Numbered from the stretch's first letter, positions 19,548 to 28,229 are shown. The stretch: DNA of 64,000 nt from Streptomyces sp. CB00455 (GCF_001905445.1 NZ_LIVQ01000001.1:434001-498000), one strand, 5' to 3'. Numbers and translations are program-made. The notes: a model not told the origin generated them from the sequence alone.

Positions 19548-19952
19548 TCAGCCGATGCTCCAGGAGAAGGTGTTGTCCGCGGTGACCAGCAGGCCGAGGA
19601 CGGCGAGGTCGGCCACGCCGAGGGCGAGGCCGAGCCACGCCCGGCCCGGACGGGTCGTGCGCCGGTAGAGGGCCAGAGCGCCGAGGACGACGGCGATCGG
19701 GCCCAGGAAGAGGTTCATGACGAGCAGTCCCACGAGCCCGAGTACGAACGCGCAGACGGCCATGGCGTCCGCGTTGCGGGTGCTCGTCGGCTTGGGGGCC
19801 GGGGCGGGCGGCGCGGGCACGGTGCGCCTCGCGGACGCGGGCCCGGCGGAGGCAGCGGGCCCGGCCGTTGCCGCAGGCTTGGCGGAAGCGGCGGAAGCGG
19901 CGGCCGTCCCGGTCGCCTCCGGCCTCGTCTGGGAAGCGGTCCTGGTACTCAT
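19548..19952 (-). CDS. DUF4190 family membrane protein
   Basis: The protein is 134 aa. An Ala/Thr/Pro-rich cytoplasmic N-terminus (about residues 1-58) is followed by the DUF4190 core: AMAVCAFVLGLVGLLVMN, GPIAVVLGALALYR and a second helix ending near LVTADNTFSWSIG. This gives two membrane spans. Its ATG (19950-19952) overlaps the stop of the upstream 61-aa gene, so the two are translationally coupled. The family has no known reaction. It sits on the other side of a likely TetR operator. Confidence 0.8.
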   Translation of the reverse strand: MSTRTASQTRPEATGTAAASAASAKPAATAGPAASAGPASARRTVPAPPAPAPKPTSTRNADAMAVCAFVLGLVGLLVMNLFLGPIAVVLGALALYRRTTRPGRAWLGLALGVADLAVLGLLVTADNTFSWSIG

Positions 19953-20134
19953 CGCAGACCTCCGTGGCTTCGGTCGGACCGGCCCAGGCGGCCGGCCAGC
20001 CGCTCGCGGACGGCGAAGAGGGCGAGCCAGAGGCCGATCGCGATTCCCCCGACCGCGCTGACCGCCACCGGTACGTGGGTCACGGCGCCGAGGACGACGC
20101 CCAGCACGAGCAGTGCACCTACGAGGAAGAGCAT
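19949..20134 (-). CDS. Small two-helix membrane protein
   Basis: The protein is 61 aa. Two hydrophobic segments (FLVGALLVLGVVLGAVTHV and AVGGIAIGLWLALFAV) are followed by a short basic tail. GGGAGGAAG lies just before the ATG at 20134, which is why I prefer it over 20149. It is the first gene of a two-gene operon with the DUF4190 gene (4-nt overlap). It is divergent from a TetR gene with an inverted repeat between, so the pair is probably its target. Confidence 0.75.
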   Translation of the reverse strand: MLFLVGALLVLGVVLGAVTHVPVAVSAVGGIAIGLWLALFAVRERLAGRLGRSDRSHGGLR

Positions 20135-20152
20135 GGAACTTCCTCCCACTAA

Positions 20153-20173
20153 TCAGTAACAGTTGTTCACTGA
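20153..20173. promoter_or_regulatory. Imperfect palindrome, probable TetR operator
   Basis: TCAGT-AACA at 20153-20161 and TGTT-C-ACTGA at 20164-20173 are complementary except for one extra base in the right arm. It lies between the divergent small-membrane-protein and TetR genes, 62 bp upstream of the TetR start. Confidence 0.55.
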
Positions 20174-20234
20174 CTACCCAGTCTAATCCGTCTTATGCTG
20201 GTTCGGGGCGCCCGCTCGGGGTTAACTGCCCGTC

Positions 20235-20858
20235 ATGAGCCAGATCACCGGGTCCCGCGAGGCCCAACGCCGCAGGACGCGCCGCGCCCTGCTGGACGCG
20301 GCGCTGTCGCTGCTGGAGGAGCGGAGCCTGAGCGGCCTCGGCCTGCGGGAGGTGGCCCGGGCGGCCGGCGTCGCCCCCACTGCCTTCTACCGGCACTTTG
20401 GCGACATGGAGGAGCTGGGCACGGAACTCGTGCACGAAGCCCTGGCCAGCCTGCACGAGACCGTGCGCCTGGTCCTCGCCTCGACCGGCGACGCCGCGGA
20501 GCGCGGTGACGCGGCGGTACGCCTGGTGGCCGACCTGGTGCGCAACCGCCCCGCCCACGTCCGCTTCCTGGTCCGGGAGCGGCACGGCGGCGTACGGCCG
20601 GTCCGCGAGGCAATCGCCGCACAACTGGACGCCTTCGGTCGCGAGGTCGCCGAGGTGCTTGCGGCGGACCCGGTCAGCGCGGGCTGGAGCGCCGAGGACG
20701 TGCTGGTACTGGCCCGGCTCCTGGTCGACCACATGTTCATGACCGCGTCCGCCTACCTCGCCGTCATTCTGGACGGCGACGACTGGGCCGCCGTCACCAG
20801 CACCGCCCGCCGCCAGCTCCGCCTCATCCACCTGGGTCGCATGCACTGGACGCACTGA
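20235..20858 (+). CDS. TetR family transcriptional regulator
   Basis: The protein is 207 aa. The N-terminal helix-turn-helix is clear: TRRALLDAALSLLEE, LGLREVARAAGVAPTAFYRH, F. The larger C-terminal ligand domain contains VRERHGGVRPVREAI. The overall look recalls FabR-like members that sense fatty-acyl compounds, but ligand identity is inference. It is divergent from a two-gene membrane operon, and the palindrome at 20153-20173 is the natural binding site. The ribosome-binding site is weak (GGGGTTAACTGCCCGTC region). Confidence 0.85.
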   Translation: MSQITGSREAQRRRTRRALLDAALSLLEERSLSGLGLREVARAAGVAPTAFYRHFGDMEELGTELVHEALASLHETVRLVLASTGDAAERGDAAVRLVADLVRNRPAHVRFLVRERHGGVRPVREAIAAQLDAFGREVAEVLAADPVSAGWSAEDVLVLARLLVDHMFMTASAYLAVILDGDDWAAVTSTARRQLRLIHLGRMHWTH

Positions 20859-20947
20859 GCAGACGCGCGGCGGGGGCCGGACGGGGTGGACCCGCCGACC
20901 CCCGCCGGCCCCGCCGGTCTGCGGCCGGTGTACGGCCGCTGTCAGAC

Positions 20948-22681
20948 TCAGTCCTCCCGGCTGGGCAGGATCTCCTTCACCTTGGCGATGGCGAAGCCCC
21001 ATCCCTGCCCCACGGTCGGCTTCCCGGGTACGGCCACCTCCTCCGGGTTGGTGAGCACGTCGAGCAGGACCGGCCCCGGGGTCTCGAAAGCCCGGCGCAC
21101 ACTGTCGTGCAGCTCGGCCGGATCGGTCACGCGGATACCCGTCAGCCCGAGAGCGGTGGCCACCGCGGCGAAGTCCGGGTTGTCGAGTTCCGTGCCGAAC
21201 TCCGGAAGTCCGGCCTGCTCCTGTTCCAGCTTCACCATGCCCAGGCGGCGGTTGTCGAAGACCACGAGCTTGACCGGCAGCTGGTACGTCTTGATGGTCA
21301 TGAGGTCGCCCAGGAGCATGCTCAGCCCGCCGTCCCCGCAGAAGGCGACGATCTGCCGGTCGGGCGCCCAGAGCTGGGCCCCGAGGGCCTGCGGCATGGC
21401 ACTCGCCATGGAACCGAGATTGTAGGAGCCGATCAGGCGCCTGTCGCCGCGCATGGTGACGAAGCGGGAGAGCCAGACGGTGGCCATGCCGGTGTCGGAG
21501 GTGAAGACGGCGTCGTCGTCGGCATACCGGTCCACGGCGGCGGCCAGCGCCTCGGGGCGGATCTGGTGGTCGCGGTTGTCCAGCACGGCCCGCAGCTTCC
21601 CGGTCCACCGGTGTTCGTGCCGGGGGTCGGCGAGCCGCTGCTGACCCTCCTGCCACTGGGCGAACCGCTCCCGCGCGTCCTCCAGGTGCGCACGGTCCGA
21701 GTTCGCCTCCAGCAACGGGAGCAGGGCCCGCAGCGTCGCCCCCACGTCACCGGTCAGTCCCACGTCCACCGGCACCCGGCGGCCCAGGTGCTCCTCCCGG
21801 GCGTCGATCTGGACGACCTTGCAGTCCTCGGGGTACCAGTCCCGGTAGGGGAAGTCGGTGCCCAGCATGAGGAGCGCGTCGCCCTTGTCGAGGGCGTGGG
21901 CGGCGGCGGGATTGCCGATGAGGCCGGTCTGGCCCACCTGGAAGACGTTGTCGGCGTCCTCGAAGCCCTCCTTCGCCTTGAGGGTCAGCACCATGGGCGC
22001 GGCGAGCAGCTCGGCGAGGCGCAGCACCTCGGCGCGGGCGGCGCGGGCCCCTTGTCCGACGAGCAGCGTGACGCGGGAGGCGGCGTTCAGCAGCTCGGCG
22101 GCCTCGGCGAGGGCCGGGTCGTCCGGGCGGGTGACGGCACGGCGGTCGAGGGCGAAGCGGGCCGGCCGGTCATCGGGCAGCTCCTGGTCGCCGAGGTCAC
22201 CGGGGACGGTCAGTACGGCCACTCCGCCCTGGCTGATCGCCGCCCGTACGGCCGATTCCAGCATGCGCGGCATCTGCTCGGGCGAGGTGATGGTGGCGCG
22301 GTAGACGGCCACGTCGCGGAAGAGGAGGTCGTTGTCGACTTCCTGGAAGTAGTCGCTGCCGACCTCGGCGAGCGGCACCTGGCCGCAGATGGCCAGGATC
22401 GGGGTGTGGCTCTTGGCGGCGTCGTAGAGCCCGTTGAGCAGGTGCACCGAACCGGGTCCGACCGTGCCCATGCACACGCCGAGGTCCCCCGAGAGCTGGG
22501 ACTGCGCCCCCGCGGCGAAGGCGGCCACCTCCTCGTGCCGGCAGCCGATCCAGTCCAGCCCGTCGGTGGTGCGGATGGCCTCGGTCAGCGGGTTCAGTGC
22601 GTCTCCGACGACTCCGAAGACCTGCTGGACGCCCAGGTCCTTGAGTGCCTCGACGATCACTTGGGCGACGGTTCGTGCCAC
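20948..22681 (-). CDS. Thiamine-pyrophosphate-dependent enzyme, pyruvate oxidase/dehydrogenase type
   Basis: The protein is 577 aa. The PYR domain has RHEEVAAFAAGAQ with the activating Glu, the centre is an FAD/ADP-type domain, and the PP domain has GDGGLSMLLGDL with the closing VVFDN of the thiamine diphosphate fold. Order and length match PoxB-like pyruvate:quinone oxidoreductases, which convert pyruvate to acetate and CO2; acetolactate-synthase-like use cannot be excluded. The GTG at 22681 follows GGAGGAC. The terminal membrane-binding peptide of E. coli PoxB is not obvious. It is transcribed with, and 64 bp downstream of, the glutamate-synthase-like gene. Confidence 0.87.
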   Translation of the reverse strand: MARTVAQVIVEALKDLGVQQVFGVVGDALNPLTEAIRTTDGLDWIGCRHEEVAAFAAGAQSQLSGDLGVCMGTVGPGSVHLLNGLYDAAKSHTPILAICGQVPLAEVGSDYFQEVDNDLLFRDVAVYRATITSPEQMPRMLESAVRAAISQGGVAVLTVPGDLGDQELPDDRPARFALDRRAVTRPDDPALAEAAELLNAASRVTLLVGQGARAARAEVLRLAELLAAPMVLTLKAKEGFEDADNVFQVGQTGLIGNPAAAHALDKGDALLMLGTDFPYRDWYPEDCKVVQIDAREEHLGRRVPVDVGLTGDVGATLRALLPLLEANSDRAHLEDARERFAQWQEGQQRLADPRHEHRWTGKLRAVLDNRDHQIRPEALAAAVDRYADDDAVFTSDTGMATVWLSRFVTMRGDRRLIGSYNLGSMASAMPQALGAQLWAPDRQIVAFCGDGGLSMLLGDLMTIKTYQLPVKLVVFDNRRLGMVKLEQEQAGLPEFGTELDNPDFAAVATALGLTGIRVTDPAELHDSVRRAFETPGPVLLDVLTNPEEVAVPGKPTVGQGWGFAIAKVKEILPSRED

Positions 22682-22745
22682 GGGTGTGTCCTCCGGTCCG
22701 GTTCGGCTGGTCGGTTCCGGCGTCGGCGCCTGCGCCTGTGCCGGC

Positions 22746-24329
22746 TCAGCGGGAGAAGCGGTCGGGGTCGGCCGCCTCCCAGTCGAATGCCCAGTCCTCG
22801 GGGACCGATGCGAGCAGTTGTCCGGGTGTGAGCCATTCGTGCAGTTCGGCGTAGGAGCGGACCGTGTGCGGGTCCACCCGCTGGAGCAGCATGTGCGGCC
22901 GCAGCGCGCTCGGGTCGTCGACACCCATGGAGGCCATGATCTGCAGGGCGCTCTTCACGGTGGCTTCCTGGAACCGCTCGACGCGCTGTGATTTGTCGGC
23001 GACGTCCACGGCCCGGGCCCGCCGGTCGTCCTGGGTGGCGACCCCGACCGGGCAGGTGTTGGTGTGGCAGCGCTGAGCCTGGATGCAGCCGACCGCGAAC
23101 ATCATGGCGCGGGCGGCGTTGGTGTAGTCGGCGCCCTGGAGGAGCCGCTTGACGAGATCGCTGCCGGTGGCGACCTTGCCGCTCGCCCCGACGCGGATCC
23201 GGTCGCGCAGCCCCACGCCCACCAGGGCGTTGTGCACGGTCATCAGCCCGTCACTCAGGGGCAGTCCGACGTTGTCCGCGAATTCCAGGGGAGCCGCGCC
23301 GGTGCCGCCCTCCGCGCCGTCGACGATGATGAAGTCGGGGGTGGTGCCCTCCTCCAGCATCGCCTTGCAGACGGCGAGGAACTCGCGGCGAGAGCCGACG
23401 CACAGCTTGAAGCCCACGGGCTTGCCGTCGGCCAGCTCGCGCATGCGGGCGAGGAAGCGGACGAGCTCGCGGGGCGTGGAGTAGACGCGGTGGTAGGGGG
23501 GTGAGATGACGCTCTTGCCTTGGGGGACACCGCGTACCTGCGCGATCTCCGCGTTGACCTTGGCCCCGGGCAGGACGCCGCCGATGCCGGGCTTGGCTCC
23601 CTGGCTGATCTTCAGCGACACGCATTTGACCTGCTCGTAGGTGGCCTTCTCGGCGAACTGGCGCTCGTCGAAGCCGCCGTCCTGGGTACGGCACCCGAAG
23701 TATCCGGTGCCTATCTCCCAGACGAGGTCCCCGCCGGGGCGCAGGTGGTACTCCGAGAGGCCGCCCTCGCCGGTGTCGTGCGCGAAGCCGCCGCGCCGGG
23801 CGCCCGTGTTGAGGGCGAGGACGGCGTTGCCGGACAGCGAGCCGAAGCTCATCGCCGAGACGTTGAGCAGGGCCATGTCGTAGGGCCGCGTGCAGTCGGG
23901 GCCGCCGATCCGGACCCGGGGCGGGTCGGTGCGCACCGGCCGGGGGGCCATGGAGGGGGTGAGGTATTCGCTGCCGGGTCGGTAGAGATCGAGTTCGCTG
24001 CCGAAGGGCTCCTCGGCGTCGGTCCCCTTGGCGCGCTCGTAGACGAGGCTGCGGGTGTCGCGGTCGAAGGGGCGCCCGTCGTAGTTCCGCTCGATGAAGT
24101 ACTGCTGCAGCTCGGGCCGCAGCGCCTCCATCGCGAACCGCAGGTGGCCCAGCAGGGGGTAGTTCCGCAGGATGGAATGGCGGCGCTGCACGAGGTCGTA
24201 CGAGGCCACGAGGACGAGCAGGATCAGCGGGCCGGCCGCGAGCCACCACCAGGGCGACGTCAGGACGGCGGCGGCCGCGGCGCCGGCCGCCAGCGCTGCG
24301 AGCAGGGCAACCAGAAGTATCTTCAGCAC
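22746..24329 (-). CDS. Membrane-anchored FMN-binding glutamate-synthase-like protein
   Basis: The protein is 527 aa. Two N-terminal membrane segments lie within residues 1-45. The rest is a glutamate synthase FMN barrel with GFAHDTGEGGLSEYH, ISQGAKPGIGGVLPGAKV, VDGAEGGTGAAPLEFADN and a cysteine-rich CIQAQRCHTNTCPVGVATQD where the 3Fe-4S cluster is held. It lacks the glutaminase domain, so it cannot be a complete glutamate synthase. The GTG start is at 24329. It forms a likely pair with the PoxB-like gene downstream. The true electron donor and substrate are unknown. Confidence 0.85.
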   Translation of the reverse strand: MLKILLVALLAALAAGAAAAAVLTSPWWWLAAGPLILLVLVASYDLVQRRHSILRNYPLLGHLRFAMEALRPELQQYFIERNYDGRPFDRDTRSLVYERAKGTDAEEPFGSELDLYRPGSEYLTPSMAPRPVRTDPPRVRIGGPDCTRPYDMALLNVSAMSFGSLSGNAVLALNTGARRGGFAHDTGEGGLSEYHLRPGGDLVWEIGTGYFGCRTQDGGFDERQFAEKATYEQVKCVSLKISQGAKPGIGGVLPGAKVNAEIAQVRGVPQGKSVISPPYHRVYSTPRELVRFLARMRELADGKPVGFKLCVGSRREFLAVCKAMLEEGTTPDFIIVDGAEGGTGAAPLEFADNVGLPLSDGLMTVHNALVGVGLRDRIRVGASGKVATGSDLVKRLLQGADYTNAARAMMFAVGCIQAQRCHTNTCPVGVATQDDRRARAVDVADKSQRVERFQEATVKSALQIMASMGVDDPSALRPHMLLQRVDPHTVRSYAELHEWLTPGQLLASVPEDWAFDWEAADPDRFSR

Positions 24330-24466
24330 ACAGCCCTTGTGTCCCGATGGCCTGTCCCTAATCCGGGCTCACGGAGCGTTGTGGCCGGTCACGGGCGTGG
24401 CAGCGGGTTCGGCCCGGCTCCGGGGCCGACCGGCCCGTCACCCGGCTGCGGCCGGTCCGCCGGCCC

Positions 24467-24811
24467 TCAGGGGCGGGGAGGCAGGGGCACGGTACGGGCC
24501 TCGGCCAGGGTGCCGGCGACCGTGAAGACACGGTCCGTGCAGGTCACCTCCAGCACGTGCGCGAGCCTGTCCGGCAGGGGCCCGGCCAGGACCAGCGGCA
24601 GCGCCCGGTGCGCACCCAGAAGCAGGTTGAGAACGCTGGAGTCGGCGAAGGTGACCCGGGTGACATCGACGACCACGCGCTCCGCTCCGGCGTTCTCCCC
24701 GGCGTCGAGGGCGGCCTGGAGGGAGCCCAGGGTGTCGAGGTCGAATTCGCCGGCCATCACCACGGTCCGCACTCCCCCGTCCTCATGGACATCCACCCGG
24801 TAGCGCTTCAC
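24467..24811 (-). CDS. STAS domain anti-sigma factor antagonist
   Basis: The protein is 114 aa. The STAS core shows VVMAGEFDLDTLGSLQAAL, VVVDVTRVTFADSSVLNLLL and the end of the sheet at LEVTCTDRVFTVAGT. The Ser pair in FADSSVL is where RsbV/SpoIIAA-type antagonists are phosphorylated by their anti-sigma kinase. GTG 24811 follows GAGGGAGA. It would bind an RsbW-like ATPase to free a sigma factor. It is divergent from the SigB-family gene across 464 bp, an arrangement that suggests a functional link. Confidence 0.87.
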   Translation of the reverse strand: MKRYRVDVHEDGGVRTVVMAGEFDLDTLGSLQAALDAGENAGAERVVVDVTRVTFADSSVLNLLLGAHRALPLVLAGPLPDRLAHVLEVTCTDRVFTVAGTLAEARTVPLPPRP

Positions 24812-25275
24812 CGCGTCTCCCTCGTCGAGGCCCGTCCGTCCTGTCCGTCCCGTCCGTCCTTTCCTCCTCCCTCCACCCTGCACCGGTCCGGGCGGAACGC
24901 GCCAGGCGCGGCCCACCGGCCCCGTCCGGCCGCCGGTCAGCCGGACGTCCAGCCGCCGCGGCTGTGCGGCTGAACGGGACCGGCGGTCGCGGCCGCGGCG
25001 GCACCCGGTCTGGGGGAAAGCAGCGGCCCGGGATCCCTCGACCGGAAGCCGCCGGACCGATCACGTGGGCGTTATGTCCCATTATCTGGTGATTAGTCAA
25101 CCCCTCAGCACTCAAGGGCAACTGAAATCGCGAAATACTTTTCGTGTATTCCTTGACGTGTGTCGTTTGAGCGGCCATGCTCATCCTGCGTCGCCACCCC
25201 GGTGACGCACCGGCCGCCCAGGTCGACAGACACGAGTGCCGGTCATCCGGTCAGGAACCTGCCAAGGAGCGAATA
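24812..25275. other. Divergent control region between STAS and SigB-family genes
   Basis: There is no gene in these 464 bp. An AT-rich stretch occupies 25070-25170, unusual for this genome. A promoter-like pair for the sigma-factor gene is TTGACG (25153-25158), a 17-bp gap, then CATGCT (25176-25181). It would give a leader of about 90 nt. An in-frame ATG at 25177 coincides with the -10. Confidence 0.45.
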
Positions 25276-26169
25276 GTGGACGTCCTCGCCGCACAGGCTT
25301 CCCCCGAGACGGCCACGGGCCTGCGCCCGGCCGCGAACATCACCCCCGCCGCCACCCCGGCGGACCTGCCGCGCATCGACAATGCGCGCGAGGTGGCCCC
25401 GGCCGACGCCCGCGGACTCTCGAAGGCGTTCTTCGAGCGGCTGGCGACGCTGGAGGAGGGGACGCGTGAGCGGCAGTACGTACGCAACACCCTGATCGAG
25501 ATGAACCTCTCCCTCGTCCAGTTCGCGGCGCGGCGCTTCCGTAACCGCACGGACGGCACGGAGATGGAGGACCTCATCCAGGTCGGAACGGTCGGCCTCA
25601 TCAAGGCGATCGACCGCTTCGACCCCTCGATGGGGAACGAGTTCGCGACCTTGGCCCTCCCCTACATCACCGGTGAGATCAAGCGTCACTTCCGTGACAC
25701 CAGCTGGGCGGTCCGTGTCCCGCGCCGCCTGCAGGAGCTGCGCATCGAGCTGGCGCGCGGCAAGGAGGAGCTCAGCTCGGTCCTCGACCGCGCCCCGACG
25801 GTCAAGGAACTGGCAGCCCACCTGGAGCTGGACGAGGAAGCGGTCATCGAGGGTCTGGTCGCCGCCAACGGGCACTCCAGCCAGCCCCTGGAGACCGAGC
25901 AGAACGAATCCTCCGACACCCCGAGCCGAGCCCTGGCGGACACCCTCGGCGAGGACGACCCGGCCATGGAGCTCTTCGAGGACCTGCACACCCTGGCTCC
26001 TCTGCTCGAACAGCTCGACGGGCGCGACAAGCTGATCCTCCAGATGCGCTTCGGCCAGGAGATGACCCAGGCACAGATCGGGGAGCGTCTCGGCATCTCC
26101 CAGATGCAGGTCTCGCGTCTCCTGACCCGCACCCTGAACCGCCTGCGCGAGGGCATGCTCGCCTCCTGA
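25276..26169 (+). CDS. SigB/SigF/SigG-family RNA polymerase sigma factor
   Basis: The protein is 297 aa. Region 2 is intact: LVQFAARRFRNR, EDLIQVGTVGLIKAIDRFD and FATLALPYITGEIKRHFRD. Region 3 follows, and region 4 has RFGQEMTQAQIGERLGISQM then QVSRLLTRTLNRL. The helix text is that of the SigB/F/G stress and sporulation group. A roughly 45-residue N-terminal extension precedes region 1.2-like sequence. GTG 25276 follows AAGGAG; an upstream in-frame ATG at 25177 lacks one. It should direct stress or development genes, held by an RsbW-like anti-sigma factor and freed through STAS proteins. Confidence 0.92.
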   Translation: MDVLAAQASPETATGLRPAANITPAATPADLPRIDNAREVAPADARGLSKAFFERLATLEEGTRERQYVRNTLIEMNLSLVQFAARRFRNRTDGTEMEDLIQVGTVGLIKAIDRFDPSMGNEFATLALPYITGEIKRHFRDTSWAVRVPRRLQELRIELARGKEELSSVLDRAPTVKELAAHLELDEEAVIEGLVAANGHSSQPLETEQNESSDTPSRALADTLGEDDPAMELFEDLHTLAPLLEQLDGRDKLILQMRFGQEMTQAQIGERLGISQMQVSRLLTRTLNRLREGMLAS

Positions 26170-26222
26170 CGAACGCCCCGGCCGTGATGTGACCGGCCGG
26201 TCCCTCCGGGGAGAAGAGGAGC

Positions 26223-26249
26223 CCGGCCCGCCGATCTTCGGCGGGCCGG
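26223..26249 (+). terminator. 12-bp perfect hairpin after the sigma-factor gene
   Basis: Arms 26223-26234 and 26238-26249 with a TCT loop, about 55 bp beyond the sigma-factor stop. Confidence 0.75.
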
Positions 26250-26400
26250 ACGTGCGGGGCCACCGGTCGACACCTCGGGCCGGGAGCGGGAGGATGGACG
26301 TGACGGACACGGCCGCCTCCAGGCCGCCCGGCCCGCGGGCGTGCGACGTGCGGCCCGGCCCGGGCCCCCGCAGTTCCCTCGCTCCCGCACGGGAGGAATC

Positions 26401-26826
26401 ATGAATCGGCGCATACGCCTTTCCCTGCTCGCCCCGCTCGCGGCCGCCGCGCTCCTCACCGCGCCGGCCGCTTTCGCATGGGCGCCCTCGGCCGCCGCCG
26501 CCCCCACCGCCACCTGCTCCATATCGGGAGTCATGCCCGATGGGACGGTACGGCTCTCCGGCGGTGGCTTCGCACCCGGAACCGCGTTCCTGTCCTCACC
26601 GACGGCCGCGGGCGGGTCGTTCACCATCGGTTCCGACGGCGGATTCCAGATGGCGAGCGTGGAGAACGCCCGGTACACCGTGTCCCAGGGCAACGACCGC
26701 ACCGAGTGCAGCGGCTTCAGCGGGACGGACCAGAACACCACGGATCAGAACACCCAGAACCAGAACTCGCAGCACCAGAACAACAACCAGAACCACCACA
26801 ACAACCGCAACAACCGGAACAACTAG
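26401..26826 (+). CDS. Secreted protein with an Asn/Gln-rich tail
   Basis: The protein is 141 aa. The signal peptide spans about residues 1-34 (ends AAA-AP). A short beta-rich domain with two cysteines follows (ATCSISGVMPDGTVRLSGGG, then RTECSGF). The last 32 residues are almost only Asn, Gln, His, Asp, Thr and Arg (DQNTTDQNTQNQNSQHQNNN and onward). I do not recognise the family. GGGAGGA precedes the ATG at 26401. The tail is prion-like in composition and may mediate assembly or wall adhesion outside the cell; that is inference. Confidence 0.75.
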   Translation: MNRRIRLSLLAPLAAAALLTAPAAFAWAPSAAAAPTATCSISGVMPDGTVRLSGGGFAPGTAFLSSPTAAGGSFTIGSDGGFQMASVENARYTVSQGNDRTECSGFSGTDQNTTDQNTQNQNSQHQNNNQNHHNNRNNRNN

Positions 26827-26910
26827 GGGTCAGCCCCTGGACCACGCGCTCGCCCCGCACCCGGACCGGCCGCCCCGCGACCCACGGGCCGGAGCGGGCG
26901 GAGGGACCCT

Positions 26911-27477
26911 ATGAAGGGCGGGAAGGGCATGAAGGGCAGAACGAGAGGCGGCGCGGCCAGGGCATCGGTCGCCGCACTGGCCGCCGGTGGGCTCCTGATC
27001 GGCGGCCTGCTGGCCGGGGCCGGATCCGCGGCAGCAGCTGACGTGGCGGCCTCACCTCGGGCACCGTCCGCCCCGTGCACGGGTGCCCAGATCGTCGCCG
27101 TCGGCGCCCAGCGGTCGAGCACCGGCCAGGTACGGATCACCGTGACCAACAAGAGCTCCAAGCAGTGCGTGCTGCAAGGCTTCCCGACCGTGGCCATCGC
27201 CGGCCAGGGCTCGCCGGGCAAGAACAAGCCACTGAACGTCTCCCGCCAGGGTACGGCCCGAGCCGTGCAGCTCCCGGCCGGCGGCAAGGCCTCGGCCCAG
27301 CTCACCTTCACGCCCGTCCTCGGCGAGGCCGAGGGCTCCTGCGCCTCCGGCGCCGACCCCACGGTCGCGCCGTCCCTCGTCATCGGCGTCGCGGGAGCCA
27401 GGTTCCAACTGGCTCCGGACGACGGCGGCGACTTCGCGCTGTGCGGCGCCGGGGTCCGGGCGACGGCGTTCCGCTGA
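26911..27477 (+). CDS. Secreted DUF4232 domain protein
   Basis: The protein is 188 aa. A signal peptide (residues 1-43) ends AAAA. The DUF4232 domain shows CTGAQIVAVGAQRSSTGQVR, VTNKSSKQCVLQGFPTVAI and a C-terminal Cys in FALCGAGVRA. It has four cysteines in the mature part, probably two disulphides. The fold is an immunoglobulin-like beta sandwich of unknown role, common in actinobacterial secreted proteins. GGAGGGA precedes the ATG at 26911 (ATG 26929 is possible). It follows the Asn-rich protein by 84 bp and may be co-transcribed. Confidence 0.8.
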   Translation: MKGGKGMKGRTRGGAARASVAALAAGGLLIGGLLAGAGSAAAADVAASPRAPSAPCTGAQIVAVGAQRSSTGQVRITVTNKSSKQCVLQGFPTVAIAGQGSPGKNKPLNVSRQGTARAVQLPAGGKASAQLTFTPVLGEAEGSCASGADPTVAPSLVIGVAGARFQLAPDDGGDFALCGAGVRATAFR

Positions 27478-27567
27478 CGGTGCGCGTACGGCCCCGGGGG
27501 CGCTGGGCGGCCGCCGGGGCCGTGCGGTGGAACGGAGTGCTTCAGGAGCGTCCGGGGACGGACGGCG

Positions 27568-27876
27568 TCAGGATTCGGCGTCGATGCCCGTGACGGCAGG
27601 GGGACCCAGAGGTGCCTCCTTGTCCGGGAAGCCGGACTCCTCCAGCGCGTCGGCCGTGAGGCGGACCGCCTGGGCCTCGGCGCCCGCCCGGTCCTCGGCG
27701 TCGACTTCGAGGCGTACGGAGAACGTGCCGTCGTCATTGAGCGTCAGGAGGTCCAGATCCTCGGTCTCGCTCAGCGCGGTGTGGTGGGAGGCCAGCCTCC
27801 TCACCAGCCCCGAGCGCGCCGTCTCGTCGACGTCCCTCAGGAACGTGCCGGGCACGGTGATGACGTAGGTGGTCAC
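27568..27876 (-). CDS. Hypothetical small soluble protein
   Basis: The protein is 102 aa and not recognised. It opens MTTYVITVPGTFLRDVDETA, continues with LLTLNDDGTFSVRLEVDAED, and ends acidic. The alternating strands and helices suggest a small ferredoxin-like fold. The ATG at 27876 has a GGAGGCAG box in front. It lies 59 bp downstream of the 27936 membrane-protein gene on the same strand and may share its transcript. Confidence 0.7.
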   Translation of the reverse strand: MTTYVITVPGTFLRDVDETARSGLVRRLASHHTALSETEDLDLLTLNDDGTFSVRLEVDAEDRAGAEAQAVRLTADALEESGFPDKEAPLGPPAVTGIDAES

Positions 27877-27935
27877 TGCTGCCTCCTCTGGTCGGCTGGC
27901 GAGCGCTGTATGCCTCGTCCTGGGATGCCCCGGTA

Positions 27936-28229
27936 TCAGCGTTCGAACCCCTCCAGGTGCGCCACATCAGCCCGCCGGGTGTCCTCCCGCCGACCCGCGA
28001 CGGCATGGTCGGGCATCGGTGCGGCGCCGTCCCGGGGCGTTCGCGGGGGCCGCTGTATCTGGGTCCACTCCGCGAACCACCAGGCGCCGGTGACGACGGC
28101 GGCCCACAGCAGTCCGCGCAGGACGGCCGACCCCCACGGCGCCTGCTCACCCCATTTCTCCACACCCGTCAGCACCCCCCAGCTGATCACAAGGACAACG
28201 GCCGTACGCACTCGTCGATGGCTGAACAT
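27936..28229 (-). CDS. Small membrane protein
   Basis: The protein is 97 aa. Two hydrophobic segments (TAVVLVISWGVLTGV and AVLRGLLWAAVVTGAWWFAE) are followed by a basic, Pro-rich cytoplasmic tail. I do not recognise the family. There is no good ribosome-binding site at ATG 28229, and a SigB-like promoter (28239-28262) places the transcript start about 3 nt before the ATG, so it may be leaderless. It is followed on the same strand by the 27568 gene. Confidence 0.6.
   Translation of the reverse strand: MFSHRRVRTAVVLVISWGVLTGVEKWGEQAPWGSAVLRGLLWAAVVTGAWWFAEWTQIQRPPRTPRDGAAPMPDHAVAGRREDTRRADVAHLEGFER

Noticed and set aside
24783..25184. Minus-strand frame upstream of the STAS gene
   Set aside because: It runs through the AT-rich control region and overlaps the STAS start in another frame; composition is non-coding.
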